NCBI GenBank assembly: GCA_016197225.1
Contig: JACPWC010000080.1
Location: 1 to 64,000 of the forward strand
Length of the DNA stretch: 64,000 nucleotides
Source: Chloroflexota bacterium
GTDB lineage: Bacteria > Chloroflexota > Anaerolineae > Anaerolineales > VGOW01
Reading direction: 5' to 3'
The notes under the pieces are model-generated. The model saw only the letters and a program-made list of their open reading frames with translations, ran no database searches and was not told the origin of the DNA. This document shows positions 1-9,199 of the stretch, one piece after another (position 1 is the first letter of the stretch; every line of letters begins with the position of its first letter). A program made the position numbers and the translations under genes.

Positions 1-3000
1 AACGACGAGGCCTCGCCGGCCTCCGGGGCGAGTCGAATCTCGCCCCAGGCGGCGGCCTCACCGCGCCACAACTTCTTCACACCCTGAAACGTCGGCCCAT
101 ATTCCACGCCCAACTCGCTCAGGCTCCGGTAATAGTCGCCGGCGTCAACCGCCTCGCCGCCGACTTCGGCCAGGTCAATCTTCTTGAGCGCCGTTTGCGC
201 TTCGCCCACGCGGATCTCGCCCGTCGCGTGAAGCTTCCACGAGTCGGTGCTGTCTTCAACTTCCAGGCTGAGAATCTTGAACGACGCCCTGCCATCTTCA
301 ACCGGCGAGAGCACCACCTGGGCCACGCGCGTTTCGCCTTCAGGCAACATGAACGGATTCAGGATGGACACCGATTCCAACACGAGCGGCCCCGGCCCAA
401 GCTGGGAGGCCGCCGCCAGCGCCATTTCCAAATAGCCTGTGCCGGGGAAGATCACCGTTTCATAAATCTGATGATCTTTGAGAAACGAAGGCCAGTCGGC
501 GCTGAACTCGGACTCGAACACCGTCTCTTTGAGAGCCGGCGAGCGCAGGCGCCCGTGCAAAAGCGGGTGTAGCACTTTGCGATCCCTGGCCCGGTCGTCA
601 CGACGCGACTCAGGCAGAGTGAACCAGTAGCGCGCGCGTTGAAACGGATAAGTGGGCAGAGTCACTTTGCTACGCGCTGGCGCGTAGTCGGCGTCGAAAC
701 CGGCCCAGTCCACGTTCAGGCCTTGCATGTAAAGCGCGCCCAGGCTGTCGAGCAACGATTGCCAGTCGTCGCGGCCTTCGCGCAAAGAGGGCAACCACGT
801 GGCCGGCTGACCCCCGCCCGGCCAGCACTGCTGGCCCATGCTCATCAACGTGGGCTTGGGGCCAATTTCAATAAACAAGTCGTAACCCTGCTGTTGCAGA
901 GCCAGAATTGAGTCGGCGAAGCGCACTGCGCCGCGCACGTGCCGCCGCCAGTAATCGGCATTCGTCAAATCGTCCGCCGTCGCCATTTGGCCGGTGACGT
1001 TGGACATCACGCCAATTTGCGGCGTTGCAAAGCTCACGCCCGCCGCCACCTGCTCAAACTCGTCCAGTATCGGCTCCATGAGCGGCGAATGGAAGGCATG
1101 TGAGACCACAAGCCGCTTGGACTTGACGCCTTCAGCCTTCAACTTTTCAACGATGGTTTGAATCGCCTGGCCCGCGCCCGAGATGACGACGTTGGCCAGG
1201 CCGTTGATGGCGGCGATGGAAACCGCCTCGGGCGCAGGCGCAGTTGCAATCGCCTTCGTCACCCGCGCCTCGTCGGCGAACACGGCCACCATTTCACCGC
1301 CGGCAGGCAAGGCCCCCATCAGCCGCCCGCGCTCGGCGATGAGCCGGAGGCCGTCTTCCAGGCTGAACACCCCGGCCACACACGCGGCCACGTACTCGCC
1401 CACGCTGTGGCCCAGCACCACCGTCGGCTCCACGCCCCACGACCGCCACAACTCGGCCAACGCATATTCGACGGCGAAGAGGGCCGGTTGGGTGTAGGCG
1501 GTTTGGTCGAGCAGAGACGGCGACCCCGTTGGAGAAAAGAGAAGCGAGAGGAGAGATGGGTTGAGATAGGGCCGAAGCAATTCGTCGCACTTGTCCAACG
1601 TCTTGCGAAACGAAGGCTGAGTCTCGTAAAGCTGGCGAGCCATGCCGGCGTATTGCGAGCCTTGCCCGGTGAAGAGGAAAGCCACACGGGGCTGGCCTTT
1701 GGCAACTGTGGTGTTGACGGGCATTTTGCCGTCGGCGACGGCGGCCAGCTTCTCGCGCAACTGCTCGGTTGTGTTGGCCGTGAGCGCGACGCGGCTGGAG
1801 AAATGTGAGCGCCCGGTGTTGGCGGTGTAACACAGATCGGCCAGCGAGATATTCGGTGTCTCGACAAACTGGCGGGCCAGGTCGCGAGTGGCGGCTTCCC
1901 CTTTGGCCGAGAGCGCCAGCAGGTGAAGCGGTCGTTCCACCGGCGGCGCGGGCGGTTTCTCTCGCATTGGCGCTTCTTCAATAATCAAATGCGCGTTGGT
2001 GCCGCTGAAGCCAAATGAACTGACTCCGGCAACTCGCTTCTTGTCGCCGGCCGGCCAGGAAAGATTCTGAGTCGGAATCTTGACCGGCAATTCGTCCCAC
2101 GGAATGAGCGGGTTCGGATTGTGGAAGTGCAGGTTGGAGGGGATGACGCCGTTTTGCATGGCGAGCACGATCTTAATCAGCCCGGCCACGCCCGCCGCGC
2201 CTTCAAGGTGGCCGATGTTGCTCTTCACTGCCCCAATCATCAGCGGGTTTTCAAAAGAATGAGAGTCGGCCATTACCGCGCCGATGGCGTTGACTTCGAT
2301 AGGGTCGCCAAGTGAAGTGCCTGTGCCGTGCGCTTCGATGTAGTTTACGTCGCCCGGCTCAAGTTTGGCGTCGGCCAGGGCGGCGCGAATGACGGCCTCC
2401 TGCGACGGGCCGTGCGGCGCGGTGAGGCCGTTGCTCCGGCCATCCTGATTAATCGCCGAGCCACGAACAAGGGCCAGAATGGTGTCGCCGGCGGCCAGGG
2501 CGTCCGAGAGCCGTTTGAGGACGACGACGCCGCACCCTTCGCCGCGCACGTAGCCGTTGGCCAAAGCGTCAAAGGTTTTGCAATGCCCGTCGGCAGACAA
2601 CATGCGCCCGCGCGAGGTGGCAATGGCCCCATCCGGCCCCAGAGTCAGATTCACGCCGCCGGCCAGGGCCAGGGCGCTCTCACCAAGCCGCAAGCTCTGG
2701 ACTGCTAAATGAATGGACACCAGCGACGAGGAGCAAGCGGTGTCCACCGTCACGCACGGCCCGTGCAGGCCAAGCGTGTACGAAATGCGGCCGGCGGCAA
2801 TGCTGTGAGCCGCGCCTGACCCCGAGTAGGTGTCCATGATCTCGACCCCGCCCAGCCGAGCCTGCATTTGAGAATAGTCATTGGTGCACATGCCCACGAA
2901 CACGCCGGTCTGGCTCCCGGCCAGGCTATTTGGCGACATGCCGGCGTTTTCCAACGCCTCCCAACTCACCTCCAACAGCAGGCGGTGCTGAGGATCCATT

Positions 3001-3365
3001 GTGATCGCTTCACGCGGCGAGATGCCGAAGAAGGCGGCGTCGAACTTGTCGGGGAAGGCGTCGAGGAATGCGCCGTGACGGGTGTACATCTTGCCCATCG
3101 CATCCGGGTTGGCGTCATAATACTCGTCCGCATTCCAGCGCTCGGGCGGAACTTCGGTCACGGCATCCACGTTGTCGCGCAAAAGTTGCCAGAACTCTTC
3201 CGGGCTGTTCGCGCCGCGTGGGAAGCGGCAACTCAAGCCAATGATGGCAATCGGCTCGCGCCGGGCCTGCTCACTGGCGTCGAGTTTGGCTTGCATCTCT
3301 TCCAGGGCCACGAGCGCATTTTGCAACAGCGCCCGGCGATCCAATTGTTCCGAAGTATTATTCAT
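1..3365 (-). CDS. Type I polyketide synthase module, KS-AT-DH..., cut by window edge
   Basis: This is the last PKS gene visible in the assembly line; its C-terminus lies beyond base 1. A start at 3365 gives MNNTSEQLDRRALLQNALVA, a docking-helix-like N-terminus, with a GGAG ribosome site a few bases upstream and the previous stop 12 bases away. The ketosynthase (about residues 38-465) has the active-site motif VDTACSSS (Cys about 211). The acyltransferase has [10 protein letters not shown] and a HAFH motif, which usually marks malonyl-CoA choice. A dehydratase begins near residue 925. Its first motif reads HQIYETVIFP (His965, Pro974), where the usual glycine of HxxxGxxxxP is glutamate. The catalytic aspartate of the DH would lie past the edge, so activity cannot be judged. 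Whether KR, ER, cMT, ACP or thioesterase domains follow is unknown. Confidence 0.95.
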   Translation of the reverse strand, partial: MNNTSEQLDRRALLQNALVALEEMQAKLDASEQARREPIAIIGLSCRFPRGANSPEEFWQLLRDNVDAVTEVPPERWNADEYYDANPDAMGKMYTRHGAFLDAFPDKFDAAFFGISPREAITMDPQHRLLLEVSWEALENAGMSPNSLAGSQTGVFVGMCTNDYSQMQARLGGVEIMDTYSGSGAAHSIAAGRISYTLGLHGPCVTVDTACSSSLVSIHLAVQSLRLGESALALAGGVNLTLGPDGAIATSRGRMLSADGHCKTFDALANGYVRGEGCGVVVLKRLSDALAAGDTILALVRGSAINQDGRSNGLTAPHGPSQEAVIRAALADAKLEPGDVNYIEAHGTGTSLGDPIEVNAIGAVMADSHSFENPLMIGAVKSNIGHLEGAAGVAGLIKIVLAMQNGVIPSNLHFHNPNPLIPWDELPVKIPTQNLSWPAGDKKRVAGVSSFGFSGTNAHLIIEEAPMREKPPAPPVERPLHLLALSAKGEAATRDLARQFVETPNISLADLCYTANTGRSHFSSRVALTANTTEQLREKLAAVADGKMPVNTTVAKGQPRVAFLFTGQGSQYAGMARQLYETQPSFRKTLDKCDELLRPYLNPSLLSLLFSPTGSPSLLDQTAYTQPALFAVEYALAELWRSWGVEPTVVLGHSVGEYVAACVAGVFSLEDGLRLIAERGRLMGALPAGGEMVAVFADEARVTKAIATAPAPEAVSIAAINGLANVVISGAGQAIQTIVEKLKAEGVKSKRLVVSHAFHSPLMEPILDEFEQVAAGVSFATPQIGVMSNVTGQMATADDLTNADYWRRHVRGAVRFADSILALQQQGYDLFIEIGPKPTLMSMGQQCWPGGGQPATWLPSLREGRDDWQSLLDSLGALYMQGLNVDWAGFDADYAPARSKVTLPTYPFQRARYWFTLPESRRDDRARDRKVLHPLLHGRLRSPALKETVFESEFSADWPSFLKDHQIYETVIFPGTGYLEMALAAASQLGPGPLVLESVSILNPFMLPEGETRVAQVVLSPVEDGRASFKILSLEVEDSTDSWKLHATGEIRVGEAQTALKKIDLAEVGGEAVDAGDYYRSLSELGVEYGPTFQGVKKLWRGEAAAWGEIRLAPEAGEASS

Positions 3366-3376
3366 GAGTGACTCCT

Positions 3377-6300
3377 TTACCCAATCCGCTTTAACTTCTT
3401 GGCCAGCAAAGCCGCCAATTCGTCTTCTGAAAGATGATCGTGTTCCGACCCGGCCCTGACCGGCTCAGCCTGCGCCTTCAACCCGGCCTTTGGTTTCTCG
3501 GTCTGCTCGGCCAGCAGGTCGCGGCCCAGATAACTGGTGAGGGCGTTGACCGACGGGTGATCGAAGAGCAGGGTGGCGGGCAGAGACCGCCCCACCGACT
3601 GGCTCAGCACGTTCCGCAATTCAACCGCCATCAATGAGTCAAGGCCAAGTTGATTGAGCGGCTGTTCGGGATCGATCTGCGACGGATCGAGCCGCAGGAC
3701 TTTAACCGCCTGGGCGCGAACATGATCCATGAGCACCGCCCGGCGCTGATTCGGCGGAGCAACCGCCAACTGCTGTGTCAGACTGTGTTTAGTCGTCCCC
3801 CTCTTCTCGATCCTGGCCGGGGTCTGCGCCTGATCCGCAAATTTGGCGAACAGCGGCGGCACGCCGTTGGCAAAGCTTTGCAAAAACACAGGCCAGTTCA
3901 CTGGCATCACTGCCACTTGCGCCTGAGCCTGCCGCATCAAGTAATCGAGCGCCTGCAGGCCCTGCTCCGGCTCAATGACGCCCAGGCCTTCCATGAGGAT
4001 TCGCTCGCCAACCTTGTGAGTCACTACCGAGCCAACTTTGTCCCACCCGCCCCAGTTGATGCTCAAGGCGGGCAAACCCAGCGCCCGGCGGTGATGGGCC
4101 AGCGCATCCAAGAAGGCATTGGCCGCCGCATGGTTGCTCTGCCCCATCCGGCCCAGCAGAGAAACGCCCGACGAGAACAACACAAAGAAGTCCAGTGGCA
4201 GGGCCTGGGTCAACACGTGCAAATTCCACGCGCCATCCACTTTGGCCGCCATGACCCGGGTAAAGCGATCCCGGTTTTGTTGCAGGATCACGCCATCATC
4301 CAGAACACCTGCCGAGTGAATAAGACCGGCCAGCGGAAAGCCCGACGAGGCAATGTCGGCCAACACCTGCTCCACCTGCTCGAATTTGGAAACGTCAGCC
4401 TGCGCGATCACAACTTGCGCGCCGGCGCGAGTCAGCTTCTCCAGCGCCGCCCGCGCCGTTTCAGTCGGCTGACTGCGCCCCATCAACACCAGACGCCGCG
4501 CCCCGCGCCCCGCCATCCACTCCGCCGCCAGCAGGCCCAGGCCGCTCAGCCCGCCAGTGATCAGGTAAGTGGCCTCGGCCCGGAAGGTGGTTGAAGCGTT
4601 GATCGTCCGACTGTCCACCGCGCCGCGCACCAGTTTGCGGGCGTAACGCTTTTGCCCGCGCAGGGCAATTTGATCCTCTTTGGAATCGCGAGTCAGGATT
4701 TCATCCATCAGCGCCTCAATCTGGGCCGCCGGGTTGAACGGGTCAAGGTCAATGCGCAGGCAATTCAACTCAGGATGCTCCAACGTGATCACCCCGCCCA
4801 ACCCCCAAACTGGCGATTGCGCAACAGCCAGCGGCGCCGGCTCGCCTGCCGGTTGCGCGCCACGCGTCATCAGCCACAGGGCCGTCGAGTTGTTGTTGGA
4901 CTTCGCCAACGCCTGAGTCAGATGTAGAAGGCTGGCCGTGCCTTGCATCTGAGTCTTGTCCAGGCCGGCCGGGGAAGCCGTCTCTGATTGAGTTGCATCA
5001 AGCGCCCACAGGTGAAGAACGCCCCGATACGACGACACAGTCAACAAACGTTCAAAATCTTCAGGGCGAGCCGGGTTCAATGTGTAACTGCCGTCGGGCA
5101 TTCGCTCATAAGCCGGGCCGGGCCGGGCAAGCGTGATCTGCGCGCCGCGAGTTTGCAACTGCCCGGCCACTTGCTCGCCCAGGCCGGCCTCGTCGGCAAG
5201 GATCAGCCATTTGCCTTCTGCCGTCGCCGCCTGAGTTTGCGCCAGCGGCTTGCGCGCCAAAATCACCGCCTGTTGCGACAGGAAGTCGCTGTTGTCTTTA
5301 GTCTGCGGCGCACAGGCAACGCCCTCGAAGCCGATCTCCGTCAGAACCTTCAGCCACTGCGCCTGCGAGATCAACGCATACGAAGGCCGCAGGTCGCTGT
5401 CGGTAAACGACCACCAGCCTCCGGTCAGGCCAACCGTAAGGTCGCCAAAACGTTGAGGGGTGACGCCTTCCAGCAATACCAGCAGGCCGCCGGGCGCCAG
5501 CAAGTTCTGAACATGCCGCAGGGTCTGCCGCAGATCGCCGGTGGCATGTAAAACGTTGGCGGCCAAAATCATATCGAACTGGCCCGCTTCAAAGCCTTGC
5601 CCTTCCGGGTTCTTGCCGGCATCCAAAACCTGATATTGAACAAAAGGATAAGCGGCAAATTTTTGCCGGGCCTTGTTGGTGAACAAAGGCGAGACGTCGG
5701 TGAAGACGTAGTCGGTTTGACCGGCGGGCAATCTTGGCAGAACGTGTGAGGTCGTGCCGCCTGTGCCGCCGCCGATCTCCAAAATTCGGATACGGCGGCC
5801 GGCGGGCAATGTCGCCAGCGCGGCGCTCACGGCTTCGCGCAGCAGCGTGTTGTACAGTTGCGATGACGGCGAGCTTTGATACAAATTCTCAGCCGCCGTG
5901 AGCGAGCCGCCGGGGAACAACAACTGCAACGGATCAACGTCGCCTCTCAGCACTTCGGCCAGTTGTTGCGCGCACTGCCCGGTCAACATTAGTTCGGCGC
6001 TGTGGGCGGGATAGTCGGCCAACAGCTTTTGCCAGATCGCATCCGGGTCCTGAGTTTCGGACAGGCGGCGCACTTGCCATTCGGAGCCGGCCAGGGTGAG
6101 CAAGCCATCTTCGCCCAGCATGCCCAACATGCGCTCAACCAGGCGGCGGTGCTGGCTTTGAATAGGCAACTGTTGCATTAATATCTTCGCCGAAAGGCGT
6201 TGCCCAACTTGCCACTTCCAGCCCAGCTTGCTTAAACCTTGAATCACATAAGCGGCGCACATGGCATCGAGCCGGGGCCATAACTCGTCATAGGCTTCAA

Positions 6301-9196
6301 TGTGATGGCGCGCTCTCAATCCGGCCACATGCGACTGCGCCTGAGACGCAATCTCCTGCGGCGCGGGCAGAAAATTAGCCCCAATCGTCCGCGGCTGTTC
6401 CTGCCATTCGATCTCGTACAGCCAATCGGCAAAACCGGCTTGAGCGGGCGCCCGGCTCACAGGCTCGGCGCGGCGCGAGCCGCCTGCAAACCAATAGCGT
6501 TCTCGGCGGAAGGGATAAGTGGGCAAAACGATCTTCCGGCGTGGATAGTCATGGTCGAACTCAGCCCAATCCACATTTACGCCACGAACGTAGAGCGCGC
6601 CCAAACTCTCCAGCACCTGCGCCCAATCGTCGCGCCCTTTCCGGAGCGAGGGCAACCAGGCGGCCTCGCCTTCAGGCAAACATGCCTGCCCCAGCCCAAG
6701 CAAAGTCGTGCCCGGCCCGATCTCCAGGAATACGCTCGGCCCCAGTTCACGCGCCGACTGGATCGCCGCCGCGAACTGAACAGCGGCCATGACGTGACGA
6801 TGCCAGTAAGCGGCGTTGGCAATCTCACTGCCCTTCACGGCCCGCCCGGTCACATTTGAGATCAAGGCAATGCGCGGTTGCGAGTAATTAATGCCTGAGG
6901 CGACTCGCATGAACTCATCGAGCATTGGCTTCATGAGCGGCGAGTGGAAGGCGTGCGAGACGGCGAGCCGTTTGGATTTGACGCCGCCCGCTTCGAGAGT
7001 CTTGACAACGGCTTGAACGGCCTCACCCGCGCCCGAGATGACGACGTTAGCCGGGCCGTTGATGGCGGCGATGGAAACCGCCTCGGGCGCAGGCGCGGTT
7101 GCAATCGCCTTCGTCACCCGCGCCTCGTCGGCGAACACGGCCACCATTTCGCCGCCGCCGGGCAAGGCCCCCATCAGTCGCCCGCGCTCGGCAATCAGCT
7201 TCAGGCCGTCTTCCAGGCTGAACACCCCGGCCACACATGCGGCCACGTACTCGCCCACGCTGTGGCCCAGCACCACCGTCGGCTCCACGCCCCACGACCG
7301 CCACAACTCGGCCAGCGCATATTCGACGGCGAAGAGGGCCGGTTGGGTGTAGGCGGTTTGGTCAAGCAGAGACGGCGACCCCGTTGGAGAATAGAGAAGC
7401 GAGAGGAGAGAGGGGTTGAGATAGGGCCGAAGCAATTCGTCGCACTTGTCCAACGTCTTGCGAAACGAAGGCTGAGTCTCGTAAAGCTGGCGAGCCATGC
7501 CGGCGTACTGCGAGCCTTGCCCGGTGAAGAGGAAGGCAACTTCGGGCGTGGTCTTCACCACGCTGTGTTGACTCTTCCCAGCCGTAACGTCATTCAACTT
7601 CTCGCGCAGTTGCGGGCCAGAGTCGGCGATGAGGGCCAGGCGATGACTGAAATGGGCGCGGCCCGCGTTGGCTGTGAAGCAGACATCGGCCACAGGTTCA
7701 AGCGAATGAGCCGCATAGTCCTGCACCAGTTCTTTCAACGCGCCTTCGCTCTTGGCCGAAAGCGCCAACAGATGCAATGGCCGTTCCACGTCCGCCTTGG
7801 CCATTTCGGGCTGGGGCGCTTCTTCGACGATGATGTGCGCGTTGGTGCCGCTGAAGCCGAACGAACTTAGTCCGGCAATGCGGCGGTCGGCGGCCCAGGG
7901 CGTCCGTTCGACGGGAATGGCGATCGGCAACTCAGACCAGGCGATGTGCGGATTCCGTTGGCTCAGGTGGAGATGCGGTGGGAGCTCCCGATGTTGCAAG
8001 GCCAGCACCAGCTTGATGAAACCGACGATGCCCGCCGCCGCTTCAAGATGGCCCACGTTCGTTTTCACCGACCCGATCAGCAACGGGTTAGCCGCCGACC
8101 GCCCCCTGCCCAACACTGCGCCCAGCGCCTTCATCTCAATCGGGTCGCCCAGCGAAGTGCCGGTGCCGTGTGTCTCAACGTAACTCATCTCGCCGGGTTC
8201 AACGCCGGCATTGGCGAGCGCGGCCCGAATCACCGCTTCCTGCGACGGGCCGTTGGGCGCGGTCAGGCCGTTGCTTCGGCCATCTTGATTAATTGCCGAG
8301 CCGCGCATCACAGCCAGGATGGTGTCGCCGTCAGCCAGGGCGTCCGAGAGCCGTTTGAGGACGACGACGCCGCACCCCTCGCCGCGCACGAAACCATCGG
8401 CGCTGGCGGCAAAGGCCTTGCACCGGCCATCGCTTGCCATCATGTGCGCCTTTGAAAGCGCCACCGTCACATCCGGCGCAAGAATGAGGTTGACGCCGCC
8501 CGCCAGCGCGGCGCGGCACTCGCCGTTACGCAAACTTTGCGCGGCCAGGTGCAGGGCCACCAGCGATGACGAGCAAGCTGTGTCTACGGCCAGGTTGGGG
8601 CCATGCACGCCGAGGAAGTACGACAGCCGCCCGGCGGCCACACTGTGGGCGCTCCCTGAGGCCAGATAAGCGTCAATCGCCTGCGGGCCGCGCTCCAGCA
8701 ACAACTGGGCATAATCGCGATTGCAAATACCCAGGAAGACGCCGGTCGAAGAGCCGTCCAGTTTATCGGCAGACAGGCCGGCATTCTCCAGCGCCTGCCA
8801 GCTCACTTCCAGCAGAAGCCGCTGTTGCGGATCCATGCTCTCGGCCTCACGCGGCGAGATGCCGAAAAACTGCGGGTCAAACTTATCAACGTCTGCCAGG
8901 AAGCCGCCCCAGCGGCTGGACATTTTGCCGAGCGCATCCGGATCAGAATCGTAATAGGCGTTCACGTCCCAACGGTCGCCCGGCACTTCGGTGATGGCGT
9001 CCACACCGTTTTGCAATAACTGCCAGAACGATTCGGGGTCGTTAGCCCCGCCCGGAAACCGGCAGGCCATGCCGACGACGGCAACCGGCTCGTGGCGCTG
9101 GCGCTCCAGCGTCTCCAGCTTGGTTTGCAACTCCAGCGCCAGCAGTTGCAGGCGCTTCGGCGACAGCTTTGAAATTCGATCCAGAAACTCGCTCAT
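3377..9196 (-). CDS. Type I polyketide synthase module, KS-AT-cMT-KR-ACP
   Basis: A 1939-residue single-module PKS protein. Domains in order: N-terminal docking helix (1-35); ketosynthase (36-460; Cys208 in VDTACSSS, His343, His383); acyltransferase (550-870; Ser646 in GHSVGEY, HAFH at 748-751, predicted malonyl-CoA); C-methyltransferase (about 925-1315; SAM motif ILEIGGGTGG at 1138-1147); ketoreductase (about 1330-1790; TGGLSGLG at 1547-1554); ACP (Ser1854 in GLDSLMAV); acidic C-terminal docking tail (LSEDELAALLAKKL). There is no DH or ER, so the expected unit is alpha-methyl, beta-hydroxy. The KR carries LDD (B-type signature), but the usual catalytic tyrosine position reads GQSNHAAANAF, with His in its place. 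It lies 3 bases after the upstream gene and 11 before the next. Confidence 0.97.
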   Translation of the reverse strand: MSEFLDRISKLSPKRLQLLALELQTKLETLERQRHEPVAVVGMACRFPGGANDPESFWQLLQNGVDAITEVPGDRWDVNAYYDSDPDALGKMSSRWGGFLADVDKFDPQFFGISPREAESMDPQQRLLLEVSWQALENAGLSADKLDGSSTGVFLGICNRDYAQLLLERGPQAIDAYLASGSAHSVAAGRLSYFLGVHGPNLAVDTACSSSLVALHLAAQSLRNGECRAALAGGVNLILAPDVTVALSKAHMMASDGRCKAFAASADGFVRGEGCGVVVLKRLSDALADGDTILAVMRGSAINQDGRSNGLTAPNGPSQEAVIRAALANAGVEPGEMSYVETHGTGTSLGDPIEMKALGAVLGRGRSAANPLLIGSVKTNVGHLEAAAGIVGFIKLVLALQHRELPPHLHLSQRNPHIAWSELPIAIPVERTPWAADRRIAGLSSFGFSGTNAHIIVEEAPQPEMAKADVERPLHLLALSAKSEGALKELVQDYAAHSLEPVADVCFTANAGRAHFSHRLALIADSGPQLREKLNDVTAGKSQHSVVKTTPEVAFLFTGQGSQYAGMARQLYETQPSFRKTLDKCDELLRPYLNPSLLSLLYSPTGSPSLLDQTAYTQPALFAVEYALAELWRSWGVEPTVVLGHSVGEYVAACVAGVFSLEDGLKLIAERGRLMGALPGGGEMVAVFADEARVTKAIATAPAPEAVSIAAINGPANVVISGAGEAVQAVVKTLEAGGVKSKRLAVSHAFHSPLMKPMLDEFMRVASGINYSQPRIALISNVTGRAVKGSEIANAAYWHRHVMAAVQFAAAIQSARELGPSVFLEIGPGTTLLGLGQACLPEGEAAWLPSLRKGRDDWAQVLESLGALYVRGVNVDWAEFDHDYPRRKIVLPTYPFRRERYWFAGGSRRAEPVSRAPAQAGFADWLYEIEWQEQPRTIGANFLPAPQEIASQAQSHVAGLRARHHIEAYDELWPRLDAMCAAYVIQGLSKLGWKWQVGQRLSAKILMQQLPIQSQHRRLVERMLGMLGEDGLLTLAGSEWQVRRLSETQDPDAIWQKLLADYPAHSAELMLTGQCAQQLAEVLRGDVDPLQLLFPGGSLTAAENLYQSSPSSQLYNTLLREAVSAALATLPAGRRIRILEIGGGTGGTTSHVLPRLPAGQTDYVFTDVSPLFTNKARQKFAAYPFVQYQVLDAGKNPEGQGFEAGQFDMILAANVLHATGDLRQTLRHVQNLLAPGGLLVLLEGVTPQRFGDLTVGLTGGWWSFTDSDLRPSYALISQAQWLKVLTEIGFEGVACAPQTKDNSDFLSQQAVILARKPLAQTQAATAEGKWLILADEAGLGEQVAGQLQTRGAQITLARPGPAYERMPDGSYTLNPARPEDFERLLTVSSYRGVLHLWALDATQSETASPAGLDKTQMQGTASLLHLTQALAKSNNNSTALWLMTRGAQPAGEPAPLAVAQSPVWGLGGVITLEHPELNCLRIDLDPFNPAAQIEALMDEILTRDSKEDQIALRGQKRYARKLVRGAVDSRTINASTTFRAEATYLITGGLSGLGLLAAEWMAGRGARRLVLMGRSQPTETARAALEKLTRAGAQVVIAQADVSKFEQVEQVLADIASSGFPLAGLIHSAGVLDDGVILQQNRDRFTRVMAAKVDGAWNLHVLTQALPLDFFVLFSSGVSLLGRMGQSNHAAANAFLDALAHHRRALGLPALSINWGGWDKVGSVVTHKVGERILMEGLGVIEPEQGLQALDYLMRQAQAQVAVMPVNWPVFLQSFANGVPPLFAKFADQAQTPARIEKRGTTKHSLTQQLAVAPPNQRRAVLMDHVRAQAVKVLRLDPSQIDPEQPLNQLGLDSLMAVELRNVLSQSVGRSLPATLLFDHPSVNALTSYLGRDLLAEQTEKPKAGLKAQAEPVRAGSEHDHLSEDELAALLAKKLKRIG

Positions 9197-9199
9197 TGC

